Assembly (NCBI RefSeq): GCF_000264785.1
Contig: NZ_AFJI01000113.1
Coordinates: forward strand, 62,001 to 126,000
Length of the DNA: 64,000 nt
From: Edwardsiella ictaluri ATCC 33202
GTDB taxonomy: Bacteria > Pseudomonadota > Gammaproteobacteria > Enterobacterales > Enterobacteriaceae
Reading direction: 5' to 3'
Below, in pieces: positions 20,389-31,150 of this stretch. Numbering within the stretch: position 1 is the first letter of the stretch; each line of letters begins with the position of its first letter. The notes under the pieces are model-generated. The model was not told the origin of the DNA. It searched no databases and worked only from the letters and a program-made list of their open reading frames with translations. The position numbers and the translations under genes were made by a program.

Positions 20389-20967
20389 TTAACGGGCGTT
20401 AGCTTTAATAAAGTCGCTGATGCTGCCATCCTGGGCCATATTACTGACAATGTCGCTCAGTGCATTGTTGACGGCGTTGGCGATTTTGCCGTTGCTGGCG
20501 GTAAAGGCGCCCTGTTCGTTATAGCTGGCGCGGTAGGTTTTCACCAATTTGCTGCCACTGTGCGCGGTGGCGATGATGGAGACATCGGCGTGGGTGGTGA
20601 TGCTGTAGCGCAGGTTGCCTTCGCTGACGTCGGCATACAGGCGGTTAATCACGATCTGCAGATCCACGGCACCGTTTGCACCGATCATGTAGCCGCGGGC
20701 GGTCATCTGTTTCTCCAGGATCTCCTGCAGCAGAAAGCGCAAATCGCGCTGTGCGGTCAGTGTGACCAACTGGCCGTCGCGGTTTACCTTGGCTAGCGCT
20801 TTGTCCTGACGCATGTCGGCGCCGTTGATGCTGATGGTGATCCCCCGCAGCATCGGATCCTGCTGCGGCAACGCCATCTGCGGATTGATATTCAGGGTGG
20901 TGCTGTGGCTGGCACAGCCGGCCAGAGCGATGAGCGCCAGCAGGGGAATAAAAAATTTTTTTAGCAT
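20389..20967 (-). CDS. yajG: Outer-membrane-type lipoprotein YajG
   Basis: 192 residues from the chosen ATG (MLKKFFIPLL), identical in length to E. coli YajG. The lipobox LIALAGC predicts lipidation of Cys17; residue +2 is Ala, consistent with outer-membrane sorting. Conserved core: ITISINGADMRQDKALAKV and DLRFLLQEILEKQMTARGYM. Function unknown. In-frame ATGs at 20973 and 20985 would extend the signal peptide slightly; none has a strong ribosome-binding site. Confidence 0.9.
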   Translation of the reverse strand: MLKKFFIPLLALIALAGCASHSTTLNINPQMALPQQDPMLRGITISINGADMRQDKALAKVNRDGQLVTLTAQRDLRFLLQEILEKQMTARGYMIGANGAVDLQIVINRLYADVSEGNLRYSITTHADVSIIATAHSGSKLVKTYRASYNEQGAFTASNGKIANAVNNALSDIVSNMAQDGSISDFIKANAR

Positions 20968-21386
20968 CGTCATTGTGATAGCCATTGTCTGGTGTTGAGT
21001 GATAACAGGCATTGTGTCCACTGTGTCGGAGGTAGACTCTTACATTATATCATTGCCCCCGCAGAGGCGGGAGGCCTGCTACGGGGGATTTTTGCGGCGC
21101 GGCGCGGCGAACGTTGACTATGGCGAAGATATCGTTTTTACCGTATTGATTATGAGGGTTTATTTAAGGTTGAAAGCAGATTATACGTAACATTAAATTA
21201 CAGGTGGGAGTGCGTCGAAGGGTAAAAAGCGGCTACGCTTGAGGATAGGAGGCGGGCACGATATACCATTTAGCCGCCGTTAATGGCGGGTATATCGGAT
21301 GCAGCAACTAAGCCTGCCGCCACGATGTGCTCCCGACGCGTTAGCGTGTCATGTACCACTGCCGTTGCCGGATAAGGGGATGTCGT
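20968..21386. other. Divergent intergenic region yajG-bolA with a long dyad
   Basis: 419 bp with no gene recognised. It must hold the leftward yajG-ampG promoter and the bolA promoter. The most prominent element is an inverted repeat at 21259-21297: arms CGATATACC and GGTATATCG match perfectly over 9 bp, with an inner CCATT/AATGG pair, about 90 bp upstream of bolA. It has no T-run, so it resembles an operator or cruciform more than a terminator. Confidence 0.5.
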
Positions 21387-21713
21387 ATGATGAGAGAGCA
21401 GATAGAAGCCAAACTACAGGCGGCCTTTGAGCCGGTCTATCTGGATGTTGTGGACGAGAGCTACCGGCATAATGTCCCGGCCGGTTCGGAGACGCACTTT
21501 AAGGTGGTGATGGTCAGCGATCGCTTCCAGGGTGAGCGTTTCCTGTCGCGCCACCGCGCGATTTATGGCACGTTGGCGGACGAGATGGCCGATGGGGTGC
21601 ACGCCCTGGCACTGCATACCTATACCCGTAAGGAGTGGGCGGGGCTACAGGATACGGTGCTGGCCTCCCCGGTATGCCGCGGTGTGGGCAGCGGCAGCGC
21701 ACGTCTGGCCTGA
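21387..21713 (+). CDS. bolA: Morphogene/transcriptional regulator BolA
   Basis: 108 residues. The BolA fold signature [26 protein letters not shown] and [14 protein letters not shown] are intact. BolA is a stationary-phase DNA-binding regulator that also pairs with monothiol glutaredoxins through a [2Fe-2S] cluster. AAGGGGA precedes two adjacent ATGs (21387 and 21390); the first gives a start comparable with E. coli MMIRE. Confidence 0.95.
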   Translation: MMREQIEAKLQAAFEPVYLDVVDESYRHNVPAGSETHFKVVMVSDRFQGERFLSRHRAIYGTLADEMADGVHALALHTYTRKEWAGLQDTVLASPVCRGVGSGSARLA

Positions 21714-22170
21714 GTGTCGCACAGGGAGTCGTATCGGCGGGTACACGAAAGAAGATGGCCTGCGGGCCCTCTTTTTTATACCCTGTGCAGGGTCGGATGG
21801 GATAGCCCGGTGCGAAAATGTGAGGCGCCGCGTGACTTACATCCCGGCGGTTCTCGACTCCCAGTGCGCGCATCGCTATAATGTCGCGTCTATTTTTCCG
21901 GAATGGTATTCGGGACGCTTCTGAAAACAGGGAATGCGATATACACCCGATGCGCTTCGGGTTGCATCGGCGCGGCGCCGCAGTGAACTCTCTGAAACCT
22001 ACTGAGGTAGGTGGTCAGGGGGGCGCGGGGAAGCCGGCGGCGATACGGCTTGAAAGGCGGCGGGGTTACGTTTTGCGCTATCCCACTTCAGAGTAAGTTG
22101 CGGCTCTCAGGCATGATGCAGAGAACGGCTTCTGGCGTTGACCGAGCACTGTGATTTTTTGAGGTATAAG
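21714..22170 (+). other. bolA-tig intergenic region with terminator and tig promoter
   Basis: 457 bp without a gene. A GC stem (GGCC TGC GGGCC) inside complementary AAGA/TCTT flanks followed by six T at about 21749-21779 is a plausible bolA terminator. A perfect TATAAT at 21877-21882, with a weak -35 (TCGACT) 17 bp upstream, is the best tig promoter candidate. That leaves a leader of roughly 280 nt containing a small hairpin (CCTAC/GTAGG near 21999). Confidence 0.5.
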
Positions 22171-23472
22171 ATGCAAGTTTCTGTTGAAACCACCGAAGGC
22201 CTGGGTCGTCGCGTAAATATTACTGTTACTGCTGACAGCATCGAAAAAGCAGTAGAGAGCGAACTGCGTAATGTTGCCAAGAAGGCACGCATTGACGGTT
22301 TCCGTAAGGGCAAAGTGCCGATGAACATCGTCGCTCAGCGTTATGGCGCATCTGTACGTCAGGACGTGCTGGGCGATCTGATGCAGCGTAATTTCGTCGA
22401 TGCGATCATCAAAGAAAAACTGAACCCGGTCGGTGCTCCGAAGTATGTCCCGGGCGAATACAAGTTGGGTGAAGACTTTGCCTATGCGGTAGAGTTTGAA
22501 GTTTACCCGGAGATCGAGCTGAAGGGTCTGGACACCATCGTGGTTGAGAAGCCGCAGGTTGATGTTAACGACGCCGACGTAGATGCGATGATCGAAACCC
22601 TGCGTAAGCAGCAGGCTTCCTGGAGTGTTAAAGAGGGCGAAGTGGGCGCAGAGGATCGTGCGACCATCGATTTCACCGGTTCTATCGACGGCGAAGCCTT
22701 CGAAGGCGGCAAGGCGACTGACTTTGTCCTGGCCATGGGTCAGGGCCGTATGATCCCGGGCTTCGAAGACGGTATTCTGGGTCACAAAGCCGGTGAAGAG
22801 TTCGTTATCGATGTCACCTTCCCGGAAGACTATCACGCTGAAAACCTGAAGGGTAAAGCGGCCAAGTTCGACATCGTACTGAAGAAAGTCGAAGAGCGCG
22901 AACTGCCGGAGATGACCGCTGAGTTCATCAAACGCTTTGGCGTTGCCGATGGTTCTCTGGATGGCCTGAAGGCCGAAGTGCGTAAGAACATGACCCGCGA
23001 GCTGAAAAACGCCGTGCGTAACCGCATCAAGGCCCAGGTTCTGGACGGCCTGGTTCTGGCTAACGAAATCGACGTTCCGGCTGCGCTGGTTGACGGTGAA
23101 ATCGACGTGCTGCGCCGTCAGGCCGCACAGCGCTTCGGTGGTAACGAGCAGCAGGCGATGGAGCTGCCGCGCGAGCTGTTCGAAGAGCAGGCGAAGCGTC
23201 GCGTTATCGTTGGTCTGCTGTTGGGCGAAGTGATCAGCAAGAGCGAGCTGAAAGCCGATGACGCCCGCGTAAATGCACTGATCGAAGAGATGGCTTCTGC
23301 CTACGAAGATCCGCAGGAAGTGATCGAGTTCTACAGCAAGAACAAAGAGCTGATGAACAACATGCGCAACATGGCGCTGGAAGAGCAGGCGGTTGAAGCT
23401 CTGCTGTCCCAGGCTCAAGTCAGCGAAAAAGCGACCACCTTCAACGAACTGATGAACCAGCCGCAGGCGTAA
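22171..23472 (+). CDS. tig: Trigger factor (ribosome-bound chaperone and prolyl isomerase)
   Basis: 433 residues. Domains: ribosome-binding N-terminal domain with the signature [12 protein letters not shown] near 43-54, FKBP-like prolyl isomerase domain (about 150-245, containing [25 protein letters not shown]), and the helical C-terminal chaperone arms. It meets nascent chains at the exit tunnel. The start [15 protein letters not shown] follows a GAGGT site. First of the quality-control cluster tig-clpP-clpX-lon. Confidence 0.97.
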   Translation: MQVSVETTEGLGRRVNITVTADSIEKAVESELRNVAKKARIDGFRKGKVPMNIVAQRYGASVRQDVLGDLMQRNFVDAIIKEKLNPVGAPKYVPGEYKLGEDFAYAVEFEVYPEIELKGLDTIVVEKPQVDVNDADVDAMIETLRKQQASWSVKEGEVGAEDRATIDFTGSIDGEAFEGGKATDFVLAMGQGRMIPGFEDGILGHKAGEEFVIDVTFPEDYHAENLKGKAAKFDIVLKKVEERELPEMTAEFIKRFGVADGSLDGLKAEVRKNMTRELKNAVRNRIKAQVLDGLVLANEIDVPAALVDGEIDVLRRQAAQRFGGNEQQAMELPRELFEEQAKRRVIVGLLLGEVISKSELKADDARVNALIEEMASAYEDPQEVIEFYSKNKELMNNMRNMALEEQAVEALLSQAQVSEKATTFNELMNQPQA

Positions 23473-23500
23473 GCCCCAGGCCATTGGGTTCGTGAGTATG

Positions 23501-23532
23501 AAAACCTTCGTCCTCGGGCGAAGGTTTTTTTT
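23501..23532 (+). terminator. Intrinsic terminator after tig
   Basis: Ten-base arms AAAACCTTCG and CGAAGGTTTT around TCCTCGGG, followed by further T residues. It separates tig from clpP. Confidence 0.88.
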
Positions 23533-23701
23533 ATTATGTGGCGGCTTTATTTTATCTCATCCGCCCCCAGATCGTTTACATACTGTCTGCCTGCTGTGCA
23601 GGGACGGCAGGAGAGGGCCCGATTGCGCATAGTCAATCTGGCCTATCTCAAGTAGAATCAAAACGTACTACTGCTGAAGAGATTTCTATAGGAGACGGTT
23701 A

Positions 23702-24322
23702 ATGTCATACAGTGACCAGCGTGAGTTAGCACCGCACATGGCATTGGTGCCCATGGTTGTTGAGCAGACTTCGCGCGGCGAGCGTTCATACGATATTTTT
23801 TCCCGTCTGCTCAAAGAACGCATTATCTTTCTGACAGGGCAGGTCGAGGACCATATGGCCAACCTGATCGTGGCCCAGATGCTGTTCCTGGAAGCAGAAA
23901 ATCCGGAGAAAGATATCCACTTATATATCAACTCACCGGGTGGGGTGATCACCGCCGGGATGTCCATCTATGACACCATGCAGTTTATTAAACCGGATGT
24001 CAGTACCATCTGTATGGGACAGGCCTGCTCAATGGGGTCATTCCTGTTGGCGGCTGGCGCGCAGGGTAAACGTTTCTGTCTGCCGAACTCCCGGGTGATG
24101 ATCCATCAGCCGTTGGGCGGCTTCCAGGGGCAGGCGACCGATATTGAGATCCATGCCAAAGAGATCCTCAGCATCAAGGCGCGCATGAATACCCTGATGG
24201 CCAAGCACTCCGGGCAGCCGATTGAGGTTATTGAGCGCGATACCGAGCGCGATCGTTTCATGTCTGCACAGGACGCGGTGGAGTACGGCCTGGTTGATGC
24301 CGTATTGACCCAGCGCGCCTGA
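23702..24322 (+). CDS. clpP: ATP-dependent Clp protease proteolytic subunit
   Basis: 206 residues. The serine-protease triad is readable: Ser110 in GQACSMGS, His135 in MIHQPLGG and the Asp of the [11 protein letters not shown] region. It forms a double heptameric chamber fed by ClpX or ClpA. The N-terminal propeptide is slightly shorter than in E. coli (207). The ATG has GGAGACGG upstream. A stem-loop with arms AAAGCGCCC/GGGCGCTTT sits in the clpP-clpX gap around 24386 and may tune the clpX level. Confidence 0.97.
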   Translation: MSYSDQRELAPHMALVPMVVEQTSRGERSYDIFSRLLKERIIFLTGQVEDHMANLIVAQMLFLEAENPEKDIHLYINSPGGVITAGMSIYDTMQFIKPDVSTICMGQACSMGSFLLAAGAQGKRFCLPNSRVMIHQPLGGFQGQATDIEIHAKEILSIKARMNTLMAKHSGQPIEVIERDTERDRFMSAQDAVEYGLVDAVLTQRA

Positions 24323-24504
24323 TTTGTGCGGCGAACCGACCCTCATGCTGCCTGTCTGGCCATTCGCCGATATACTATAGTGATGCAAAGCGCCCCCGGG
24401 CGCTTTCGTTCGGATATCGCTGTGAACCGCGCGGGCCCTACATGCATGGATGGGGCGTACGCCCGCCATTGGCGGGACAGCTATTAAATGAAAGAGGTTT
24501 ACTG

Positions 24505-25776
24505 ATGACAGATAAGCGCAAAGACGGTTCAGGCAAGCTGCTGTACTGCTCTTTTTGCGGCAAAAGCCAGCATGAAGTTCGTAAGCTGATCGCCGGGCCG
24601 TCAGTGTATATCTGCGACGAGTGTGTCGATTTGTGCAATGACATCATTCGCGAAGAGATTAAGGATGTAACGTCGCACCGTGAGCGCAGTGCACTGCCGA
24701 CGCCCCATGAAATTCGTCATCATCTGGATGACTATGTTATCGGTCAGGAGCAGGCGAAGAAGGTGCTGGCGGTGGCGGTGTATAACCACTACAAGCGCCT
24801 GCGCAACGGAGACGCCAGCAACGGCGTCGAACTGGGTAAGAGCAACATCCTGCTGATCGGCCCGACGGGCAGCGGCAAGACCCTGCTGGCGGAGACGCTG
24901 GCGCGTCTGCTGGATGTGCCTTTCACTATGGCTGATGCCACAACGCTGACGGAAGCCGGCTATGTCGGTGAAGATGTTGAGAACATCATTCAGAAGCTGT
25001 TGCAGAAGTGTGATTATGATGTACAGAAGGCCCAGCGTGGCATCGTGTATATCGATGAGATCGATAAGATCTCCCGTAAGTCAGACAACCCGTCGATCAC
25101 CCGCGACGTATCCGGCGAAGGGGTACAACAGGCGCTGCTGAAGCTGATCGAAGGTACGGTCGCTGCGGTACCGCCTCAGGGGGGGCGTAAGCACCCGCAG
25201 CAGGAGTTCCTGCAGGTAGATACCTCCAAGATCCTGTTTATCTGTGGCGGCGCCTTTGCCGGCCTGGATAAAGTGATCGGCCAGCGCGTGAATACCGGCA
25301 CCGGCATCGGCTTCGGCGCCAAGGTGAAGGGGAAGGCGGATAAGGCCAGCGAAAGCGAGTTGCTGGGCCAGGTTGAGCCGGAGGATCTGATCAAGTTTGG
25401 CCTGATCCCGGAGTTTATTGGCCGTCTGCCGGTCGTCGCGACCCTGAAAGAGCTGGATGAAGCCGCGCTGATCCAGATCCTGCAAGAGCCGAAAAACGCC
25501 CTGACCAAGCAGTATCAGGCGCTGTTTGGTCTGGAGGGGGTCGATCTGGAGTTCCGTGACGAGGCTCTGACCGCTATCGCCAAGAAGGCCATGGCGCGTA
25601 AGACCGGCGCGCGCGGGCTGCGCTCTATCGTTGAGGGGACGCTGCTCGACACGATGTACGATCTGCCCTCCATGGAGAACGTGGAGAAAGTGGTCGTCGA
25701 TGAGAACGTTATCAATGGCCAGAGCAAGCCGATGCTGATCTATGGTCAGCCTGAGGCGCAGGCCTCCGGCGAGTAA
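24505..25776 (+). CDS. clpX: Clp protease ATP-binding unfoldase ClpX
   Basis: 423 residues. N-terminal zinc-binding domain with cysteines 15, 18, 37 and 40 (CSFC, CDEC) that recruits adaptors and substrates; AAA+ core with Walker [10 protein letters not shown], the pore-loop GYVGEDVE, Walker B YIDEIDKI and sensor region. The ClpP-docking IGF loop is present (TGIGFGAKV). The ATG at 24505 follows AAAGAGG; the longer frame has no family support. Confidence 0.97.
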   Translation: MTDKRKDGSGKLLYCSFCGKSQHEVRKLIAGPSVYICDECVDLCNDIIREEIKDVTSHRERSALPTPHEIRHHLDDYVIGQEQAKKVLAVAVYNHYKRLRNGDASNGVELGKSNILLIGPTGSGKTLLAETLARLLDVPFTMADATTLTEAGYVGEDVENIIQKLLQKCDYDVQKAQRGIVYIDEIDKISRKSDNPSITRDVSGEGVQQALLKLIEGTVAAVPPQGGRKHPQQEFLQVDTSKILFICGGAFAGLDKVIGQRVNTGTGIGFGAKVKGKADKASESELLGQVEPEDLIKFGLIPEFIGRLPVVATLKELDEAALIQILQEPKNALTKQYQALFGLEGVDLEFRDEALTAIAKKAMARKTGARGLRSIVEGTLLDTMYDLPSMENVEKVVVDENVINGQSKPMLIYGQPEAQASGE

Positions 25777-25836
25777 CTCACCGTTACCGCTGTCGCGCGT
25801 CGCGTAGATCGCCGGCAGCGATACGGGAAATGGGGT

Positions 25837-25867
25837 AAAATGGGGGATAGCATCCCCCATTTTTTTT
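25837..25867 (+). terminator. Intrinsic terminator after clpX
   Basis: AAAATGGGGGAT pairs perfectly with ATCCCCCATTTT across an AGC loop, followed by more T. It isolates clpX from the lon promoter 15 bp downstream. Confidence 0.9.
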
Positions 25868-25881
25868 CCGCGGGTGACAGC

Positions 25882-25907
25882 GTTGAATCCCGCAAATGTA
25901 TCCCCAT
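25882..25907 (+). promoter_or_regulatory. Sigma-32 heat-shock promoter of lon
   Basis: GTTGAA, a 14-base spacer and CCCCAT followed by ATA match the RpoH consensus CTTGAA-N13-15-CCCCAT. It lies about 100 bp upstream of the lon start, the same relative place as the known E. coli lon heat-shock promoter. Confidence 0.85.
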
Positions 25908-26000
25908 ATACTCAGATAATCCTCTGGCGAAGCAGCCGTTGTCCGTTGTGCGGTGCTGTTTCTCCATAACCTGGCGGAAGCTAAACAAAGAGAGAGCTCT

Positions 26001-28355
26001 ATGAATCCTGAGCGTTCCGAACGCATAGAAATCCCCGTATTGCCGCTGCGCGATGTGGTGGTTTATCCGCATATGGTGATTCCGTTGTTTGTAGGCCGGG
26101 AAAAATCGATCCGTTGCCTGGAAGCCGCAATGGATCACGATAAGAAGATCATGCTGGTGGCACAGAAAGAGGCCTCGACCGATGAGCCGGGGATCAGCGA
26201 TCTGTTTACGGTCGGTACGGTGGCCTCCATTCTGCAGATGTTGAAGCTGCCCGATGGTACGGTAAAAGTACTGGTAGAAGGGATCCAGCGTGCGCGTATT
26301 ACCACGCTGTCTGACGGCGGCGAACACTTTGCGGCTCAGGCTGAGTACCTGGATACGCCGGAGATGGATGAGCGCGAGCAAGAAGTTTTGGTCCGCACCG
26401 CCATCAATCAGTTTGAAGGCTATATCAAGCTGAACAAAAAAATTCCGCCGGAGGTGCTGACGTCGCTGAACAGCATCGACGATGCTGCCCGTCTGGCCGA
26501 TACCATTGCTGCCCATATGCCGCTGAAGCTGAACGATAAACAGACGGTGCTGGAGATGTCCGACGTGGCGGAGCGTCTGGAATACCTGATGGCGATGATG
26601 GAGTCCGAGATCGATCTGCTGCAGGTGGAAAAGCGCATCCGTAACCGGGTGAAGAAGCAGATGGAGAAGAGCCAGCGCGAGTACTATCTGAATGAGCAGA
26701 TGAAGGCGATTCAGAAAGAGCTCGGCGAAATGGACGATGCACCGGATGAGTTTGAGGCCCTGAAGCGCAAGATCGAAGCGGCCAAAATGCCGAAAGAGGC
26801 GCGCGCAAAGGCGGAGTCCGAGCTGCAGAAGCTGAAGATGATGTCGCCGATGTCAGCGGAAGCTACCGTGGTACGCAGCTACATCGACTGGATTGTACAG
26901 GTACCGTGGCACGCTCGCAGCAAGGTGAAAAAAGATCTGTGCAAGGCGCAGGAGACGCTGGACGCCGACCACTATGGCCTTGAGCGGGTCAAGGATCGCA
27001 TCCTGGAATACCTGGCGGTACAGAGCCGGGTCAGCAAAATTAAAGGGCCGATCCTATGTCTGGTTGGACCGCCGGGGGTAGGTAAAACCTCGCTGGGGCA
27101 ATCTATCGCCCGGGCGACCGGACGTCAGTATGTACGTATGGCGTTGGGCGGGGTACGCGACGAGGCGGAGATCCGTGGTCACCGTCGGACCTATATCGGG
27201 TCTATGCCGGGTAAACTGATCCAGAAGATGGCTAAAGTGGGAGTTCGTAACCCGCTGTTCCTGTTAGATGAAATCGATAAAATGTCCTCTGACATGCGCG
27301 GCGATCCGGCCTCGGCCCTGCTGGAGGTCCTAGATCCGGAGCAGAATGTCGCCTTTAACGATCACTATCTGGAAGTGGACTACGATCTGTCCGATGTAAT
27401 GTTCGTCGCCACCTCTAACTCCATGAATATTCCGGCGCCGCTGCTGGACCGTATGGAGGTGATTCGCCTGTCCGGCTATACCGAAGACGAGAAGCTTAAC
27501 ATTGCCCGCCAGCACCTGCTGCCGAAGCAGATTGAGCGTAATGCGCTGAAGAAAGGCGAGTTAACGGTGGATGATAGCGCTATTATCGGGATTATTCGCT
27601 ATTACACCCGTGAGGCCGGGGTGCGCGCGCTGGAGCGTGAAATCTCCAAGCTGTGTCGTAAGGCGGTGAAACAGCTGCTACTGGATAAGTCGCTGCGCCA
27701 TATTGTGATCAATGGCGATAGCCTGAAAGACTATCTGGGCGTTCAGCGCTGTGATTATGGCCGTGCCGACAGCGAAAACCGCGTAGGTCAGGTCACCGGC
27801 CTGGCTTGGACCGAGGTGGGTGGTGATCTGCTGACCATTGAAACCGCCTGTGTCCCGGGTAAGGGAAAACTGACCTATACCGGCTCACTGGGAGAGGTGA
27901 TGCAGGAGTCGATTCAGGCGGCGTTGACCGTGGTGCGCGCGCGCGCTGACAAGCTGGGGATCAACCCGGACTTCTATGAGAAGCGCGATATCCACGTGCA
28001 CGTACCGGAGGGGGCGACCCCGAAAGATGGCCCGAGCGCCGGTATTGCCATGTGTACGGCGCTGGTCTCCTGCCTGACCGGTAATCCGGTGCGCGCCGAT
28101 GTGGCGATGACTGGGGAGATTACGCTGCGAGGTCAGGTACTGCCGATCGGCGGGCTGAAGGAGAAGCTGCTGGCGGCCCACCGTGGTGGGATTAAGACCG
28201 TGCTGATCCCGGACGACAACAAGCGTGATCTGGAGGAGATGCCGGAGAACGTTCTGCGCGATCTCGATATCCATCCGGTGAAGTGGATCGATGAGGTTTT
28301 GGCCCTGGCGCTGCAGAGTTCCCCGTTTGGGATGGACGTTGTTACGGCAAAATAG
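26001..28355 (+). CDS. lon: ATP-dependent protease Lon
   Basis: 784 residues, identical in length to E. coli. Domains: N-terminal substrate-recognition region (1-310) with a coiled-coil around 190-280, AAA+ module with Walker [10 protein letters not shown] and Walker [11 protein letters not shown], and the Ser-Lys protease domain with catalytic Ser in [11 protein letters not shown] and Lys in [10 protein letters not shown]. It degrades misfolded proteins and regulators such as SulA and RcsA in E. coli. The start at 26001 has AGAGAG. Heat-shock controlled through the promoter upstream. Confidence 0.98.
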   Translation: MNPERSERIEIPVLPLRDVVVYPHMVIPLFVGREKSIRCLEAAMDHDKKIMLVAQKEASTDEPGISDLFTVGTVASILQMLKLPDGTVKVLVEGIQRARITTLSDGGEHFAAQAEYLDTPEMDEREQEVLVRTAINQFEGYIKLNKKIPPEVLTSLNSIDDAARLADTIAAHMPLKLNDKQTVLEMSDVAERLEYLMAMMESEIDLLQVEKRIRNRVKKQMEKSQREYYLNEQMKAIQKELGEMDDAPDEFEALKRKIEAAKMPKEARAKAESELQKLKMMSPMSAEATVVRSYIDWIVQVPWHARSKVKKDLCKAQETLDADHYGLERVKDRILEYLAVQSRVSKIKGPILCLVGPPGVGKTSLGQSIARATGRQYVRMALGGVRDEAEIRGHRRTYIGSMPGKLIQKMAKVGVRNPLFLLDEIDKMSSDMRGDPASALLEVLDPEQNVAFNDHYLEVDYDLSDVMFVATSNSMNIPAPLLDRMEVIRLSGYTEDEKLNIARQHLLPKQIERNALKKGELTVDDSAIIGIIRYYTREAGVRALEREISKLCRKAVKQLLLDKSLRHIVINGDSLKDYLGVQRCDYGRADSENRVGQVTGLAWTEVGGDLLTIETACVPGKGKLTYTGSLGEVMQESIQAALTVVRARADKLGINPDFYEKRDIHVHVPEGATPKDGPSAGIAMCTALVSCLTGNPVRADVAMTGEITLRGQVLPIGGLKEKLLAAHRGGIKTVLIPDDNKRDLEEMPENVLRDLDIHPVKWIDEVLALALQSSPFGMDVVTAK

Positions 28356-28387
28356 TGATATATCGCAAAATACGTTGATAAAACACC

Positions 28388-28424
28388 GGCTGGCAGCGTA
28401 TTTCGGGCTTGCCAGCCTTTTTTT
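28388..28424 (+). terminator. Intrinsic terminator after lon
   Basis: Arms GGCTGGCA and TGCCAGCC enclose a 14-base loop and are followed by seven T. Confidence 0.88.
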
Positions 28425-28571
28425 GTACGGCTAACGTAGAACTCTGTCAGCCGTAGCAAGTGGCCGTGAAACGCCTTGCCGGACAGAGACAGGCTTGATA
28501 TAACAGCTGCGCCGCCGTACGGTAGGGAGAACCGTTTCCTGTACGGCGAGATTTTTAAAGGGGATGATAGA

Positions 28572-28844
28572 GTGAATAAATCACAACTGATCGACAAAAT
28601 TGCTGAGGGTGCAGATATTTCCAAAGCGGCAGCTGGTCGTGCGCTGGATGCATTCATTGCATCCGTGACCGAAAGCGTGCAGGAAGGTGACGCCGTTGCA
28701 CTGGTCGGTTTTGGTACTTTTGACGTCCGCGAACGTGCTGCCCGCACTGGCCGTAATCCGCAGACGGGCAAGGAAATTAATATTCCTGCCGCGAAGGTTC
28801 CTGGTTTCCGTGCGGGCAAGGCGCTGAAAGACGCCGTTAACTAA
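28572..28844 (+). CDS. hupB: DNA-binding protein HU-beta
   Basis: 90 residues starting with GTG, as in E. coli, behind AAAGGGGATGATAGA. The HU signature [21 protein letters not shown] is intact, including the beta-arm that wraps bent DNA and the proline-bearing tip ([11 protein letters not shown]). HU-beta is a nucleoid protein that acts as homodimer or with HU-alpha. Confidence 0.97.
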   Translation: MNKSQLIDKIAEGADISKAAAGRALDAFIASVTESVQEGDAVALVGFGTFDVRERAARTGRNPQTGKEINIPAAKVPGFRAGKALKDAVN

Positions 28845-28937
28845 GCCGATGGTGCGCTGCGCCGGGCGTTGGCGGGCGATGATTTCCAGAAATCGCAAAC
28901 AATCGACTGACGCCATGGTATAGCTAAGGTAAAATAC

Positions 28938-28967
28938 AAAGCGCATCATGCTGATGCGCTTTTTTTA
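28938..28967 (+). terminator. Intrinsic terminator after hupB
   Basis: AAAGCGCATCA and TGATGCGCTTT form an 11-bp stem around TGC, followed by a T-run. Confidence 0.9.
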
Positions 28968-29127
28968 TGGCGGGAAACTGCCTTCCTTGAACTCGGCGGT
29001 GCGATCTCCGGTCAGGGCAGTCTGAAGCAGTTAATCTAATCGTGTGCTGTGCGTATACGGGCCATGGCCTGGAACAAAGCGGAGTCACAACGTATTACCA
29101 ACAATCACAGCGGAGTGTTGCCACACT

Positions 29128-31008
29128 ATGATGGACAATTTACGCGCGGCCGCCAATCACGTCGTGCTCAAGGTTATCCTGGCTCTGATCATCATCTCGT
29201 TTGTGCTGACCGGGGTAGGTAATTATCTGATCGGCGGATCCGGCGACTATGCGGCCAAGGTGGATGGCCAAGAGATCGGTCGGGCCCAGCTCGAACAGGC
29301 TGTGCAGAATGAGCGCAGCCGTCTGCAACAGCAGCTGGGCGATCAGTTCTCCGTGCTGGCAGGTAACGAAGGATATATGAAAGAGCTGCGTAAGCAGGTG
29401 CTTTCCCGCATGATCGATGACGTGTTGCTCGATCAGTATGCCAAAAAGCTTAATCTGGCGATCAGCGATGCACAGGTAAAGGAAGCGATCCGCGCAATGC
29501 CCTATTTCCAGAGCGATAATCACTTCGATAACGCTAAATATCTGGATATGGTGGCGCGTCTGGGACTGAGCCCGGATACCTACGCTCAGCTGGTGCGTCA
29601 GCAGCTGGTGACCCAGCAGCTAATCCAGGGGTTCACCGCCACCGGCTTTACCCTGCCGGCTGAGGTCAACGCCTTGGCGGCGCTGACTATGCAGCAGCGT
29701 CAGGTCAGCCTGGCAACCATTGACATCAGCAAGCTGATGCCGCTGCAGCAGGTCAGCGATGCGGAGCTACAGGGCTATTATCAGCAGCATCAGAGCAGCT
29801 TCATTGCCCCAGAGACGGTCAAGGTACGCTATATCGAAATGGATGCTGCGGCCATCAACGATAAAATGACGGTCAGTAATGCGGAGATTAGCGCCTATTA
29901 CGATCAGCATAAAGGGAGCTTTACCCAACCGGCGCGCAGTGACTACAGCGTGATCCAGGTGAAGACAGAGGCGGAGGCGAAGGCTATCGCCGGGCAGTTG
30001 GCCAGCGGTGCCGATTTCGCGACCCTGGCCAAGGAGAAGTCTACCGATATTATCTCCCGTAAAAACGGCGGTGAACTGGGTTGGCTGGAGCAGGAAACCA
30101 CGCCGGATGAGATCCGCGCGGCTAAACTGAGCCATAAAGGTGACGTCTCTGCACCGATAGCCTCCAGCGTGGGCTACCTGATCGTGCGTCTGAACGGTAT
30201 ACAGCCCGCGGTGGTTAAACCGTTGTCTGAGGTACGTGCAGAGATCGCCGACAAGGTGAAGCAGCAGAAGGCGCTGGATGCCTTCTATGCGCTGCAGCAG
30301 AAGGTGAGCGATGCGGCGACCAACGACAATGATTCGCTGGCCGGGGCCGAAGATGCCGCCGGGGTGAAAGCGACGGAGACCGGCTGGTTTTCCCGCGACA
30401 GTGTGCCACAGGTACTTGATTTTAAACCGATTACCCAGGCTATCTTCGACGGTTCCCTGTTTGGGGAAAACGGCACGCCGGGCAGTAACTCTGATGTGAT
30501 CAGCGTCGAGGGCGATCGCGCTTTTGTACTGCGCGTCAGTGAGCACAAGCCAGAGGCGGTGAAACCGTTCGATCAGGTGCGCGATCAGGTGACGGAGCTG
30601 CTGAAGCGTCAGAAGGCGATTGCCCAGGCGCGCAGTGATGGCGAGAAGTTACTGGCCGCGCTGCAGGCAGGTAAGGGCGAGGCGTCACTGAAGGCTGCTG
30701 GCCTGCGCTTTGGTGCCGAGCAGACACTGACCCGTGCCTCTGAGGATCGTCAGCTGACGGATACGGTATTCGCGATGCCGCACCCACAGACTGATAAGCC
30801 GGTGTACGGCATATCGACAGATCGTCATGACAATATCGCGTTGATTCGCCTGAACGCCGTAACGGCGGGTCATCTGTCGGCGGAGCAAATGAAGGCATTC
30901 GCCTCTCAGATGCTCACCGGTGAGACCGGGATCACCTTCGATGCCCTGATGGATAACCTGCGCGATAATGCCAAGATCAAGCTGGGCGCGGCGGCAGATG
31001 TGCAGTAA
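29128..31008 (+). CDS. ppiD: Periplasmic folding chaperone PpiD (SurA-like parvulin)
   Basis: 626 residues. One N-terminal membrane anchor (about 16-36, VILALIIISFVLTGVGNYLIG) holds a large periplasmic part with a SurA-like N-domain and a parvulin-type domain near 265-355 (DFATLAKEKSTDIISRKNGGELGWL). PpiD works next to the Sec translocon on emerging outer-membrane and periplasmic proteins. The start MMDNLRAAANHVVLK matches E. coli MMDSLRTAAN; upstream codons of the open frame do not. Confidence 0.95.
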   Translation: MMDNLRAAANHVVLKVILALIIISFVLTGVGNYLIGGSGDYAAKVDGQEIGRAQLEQAVQNERSRLQQQLGDQFSVLAGNEGYMKELRKQVLSRMIDDVLLDQYAKKLNLAISDAQVKEAIRAMPYFQSDNHFDNAKYLDMVARLGLSPDTYAQLVRQQLVTQQLIQGFTATGFTLPAEVNALAALTMQQRQVSLATIDISKLMPLQQVSDAELQGYYQQHQSSFIAPETVKVRYIEMDAAAINDKMTVSNAEISAYYDQHKGSFTQPARSDYSVIQVKTEAEAKAIAGQLASGADFATLAKEKSTDIISRKNGGELGWLEQETTPDEIRAAKLSHKGDVSAPIASSVGYLIVRLNGIQPAVVKPLSEVRAEIADKVKQQKALDAFYALQQKVSDAATNDNDSLAGAEDAAGVKATETGWFSRDSVPQVLDFKPITQAIFDGSLFGENGTPGSNSDVISVEGDRAFVLRVSEHKPEAVKPFDQVRDQVTELLKRQKAIAQARSDGEKLLAALQAGKGEASLKAAGLRFGAEQTLTRASEDRQLTDTVFAMPHPQTDKPVYGISTDRHDNIALIRLNAVTAGHLSAEQMKAFASQMLTGETGITFDALMDNLRDNAKIKLGAAADVQ

Positions 31009-31041
31009 TTCCCATCGCCGTGGCTGAGTTGATGTAACACC

Positions 31042-31065
31042 AAAAGGCCGCATTCGCGGCCTTTT
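31042..31065 (+). terminator. Intrinsic terminator after ppiD
   Basis: Perfect 10-bp arms AAAAGGCCGC/GCGGCCTTTT with an ATTC loop; symmetric flanks make it usable in both directions. Confidence 0.85.
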
Positions 31066-31150
31066 GCATATTGCGCTATCCGGCTTTGCCGGACCCATCT
31101 CAGAAGGGCATTGTAAGAGGCGACTACCATTATCCCTAAGGAGCCCTGCC

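Noticed and set aside
22078..23484. A 468-codon leftward frame covering tig
   Set aside because: Shadow of the highly biased tig codons; trigger factor is certain on the other strand.
24386..24408. Hairpin in the clpP-clpX gap as a full terminator
   Set aside because: The stem has almost no loop and no T-run, so it was noted only as a possible attenuating structure.
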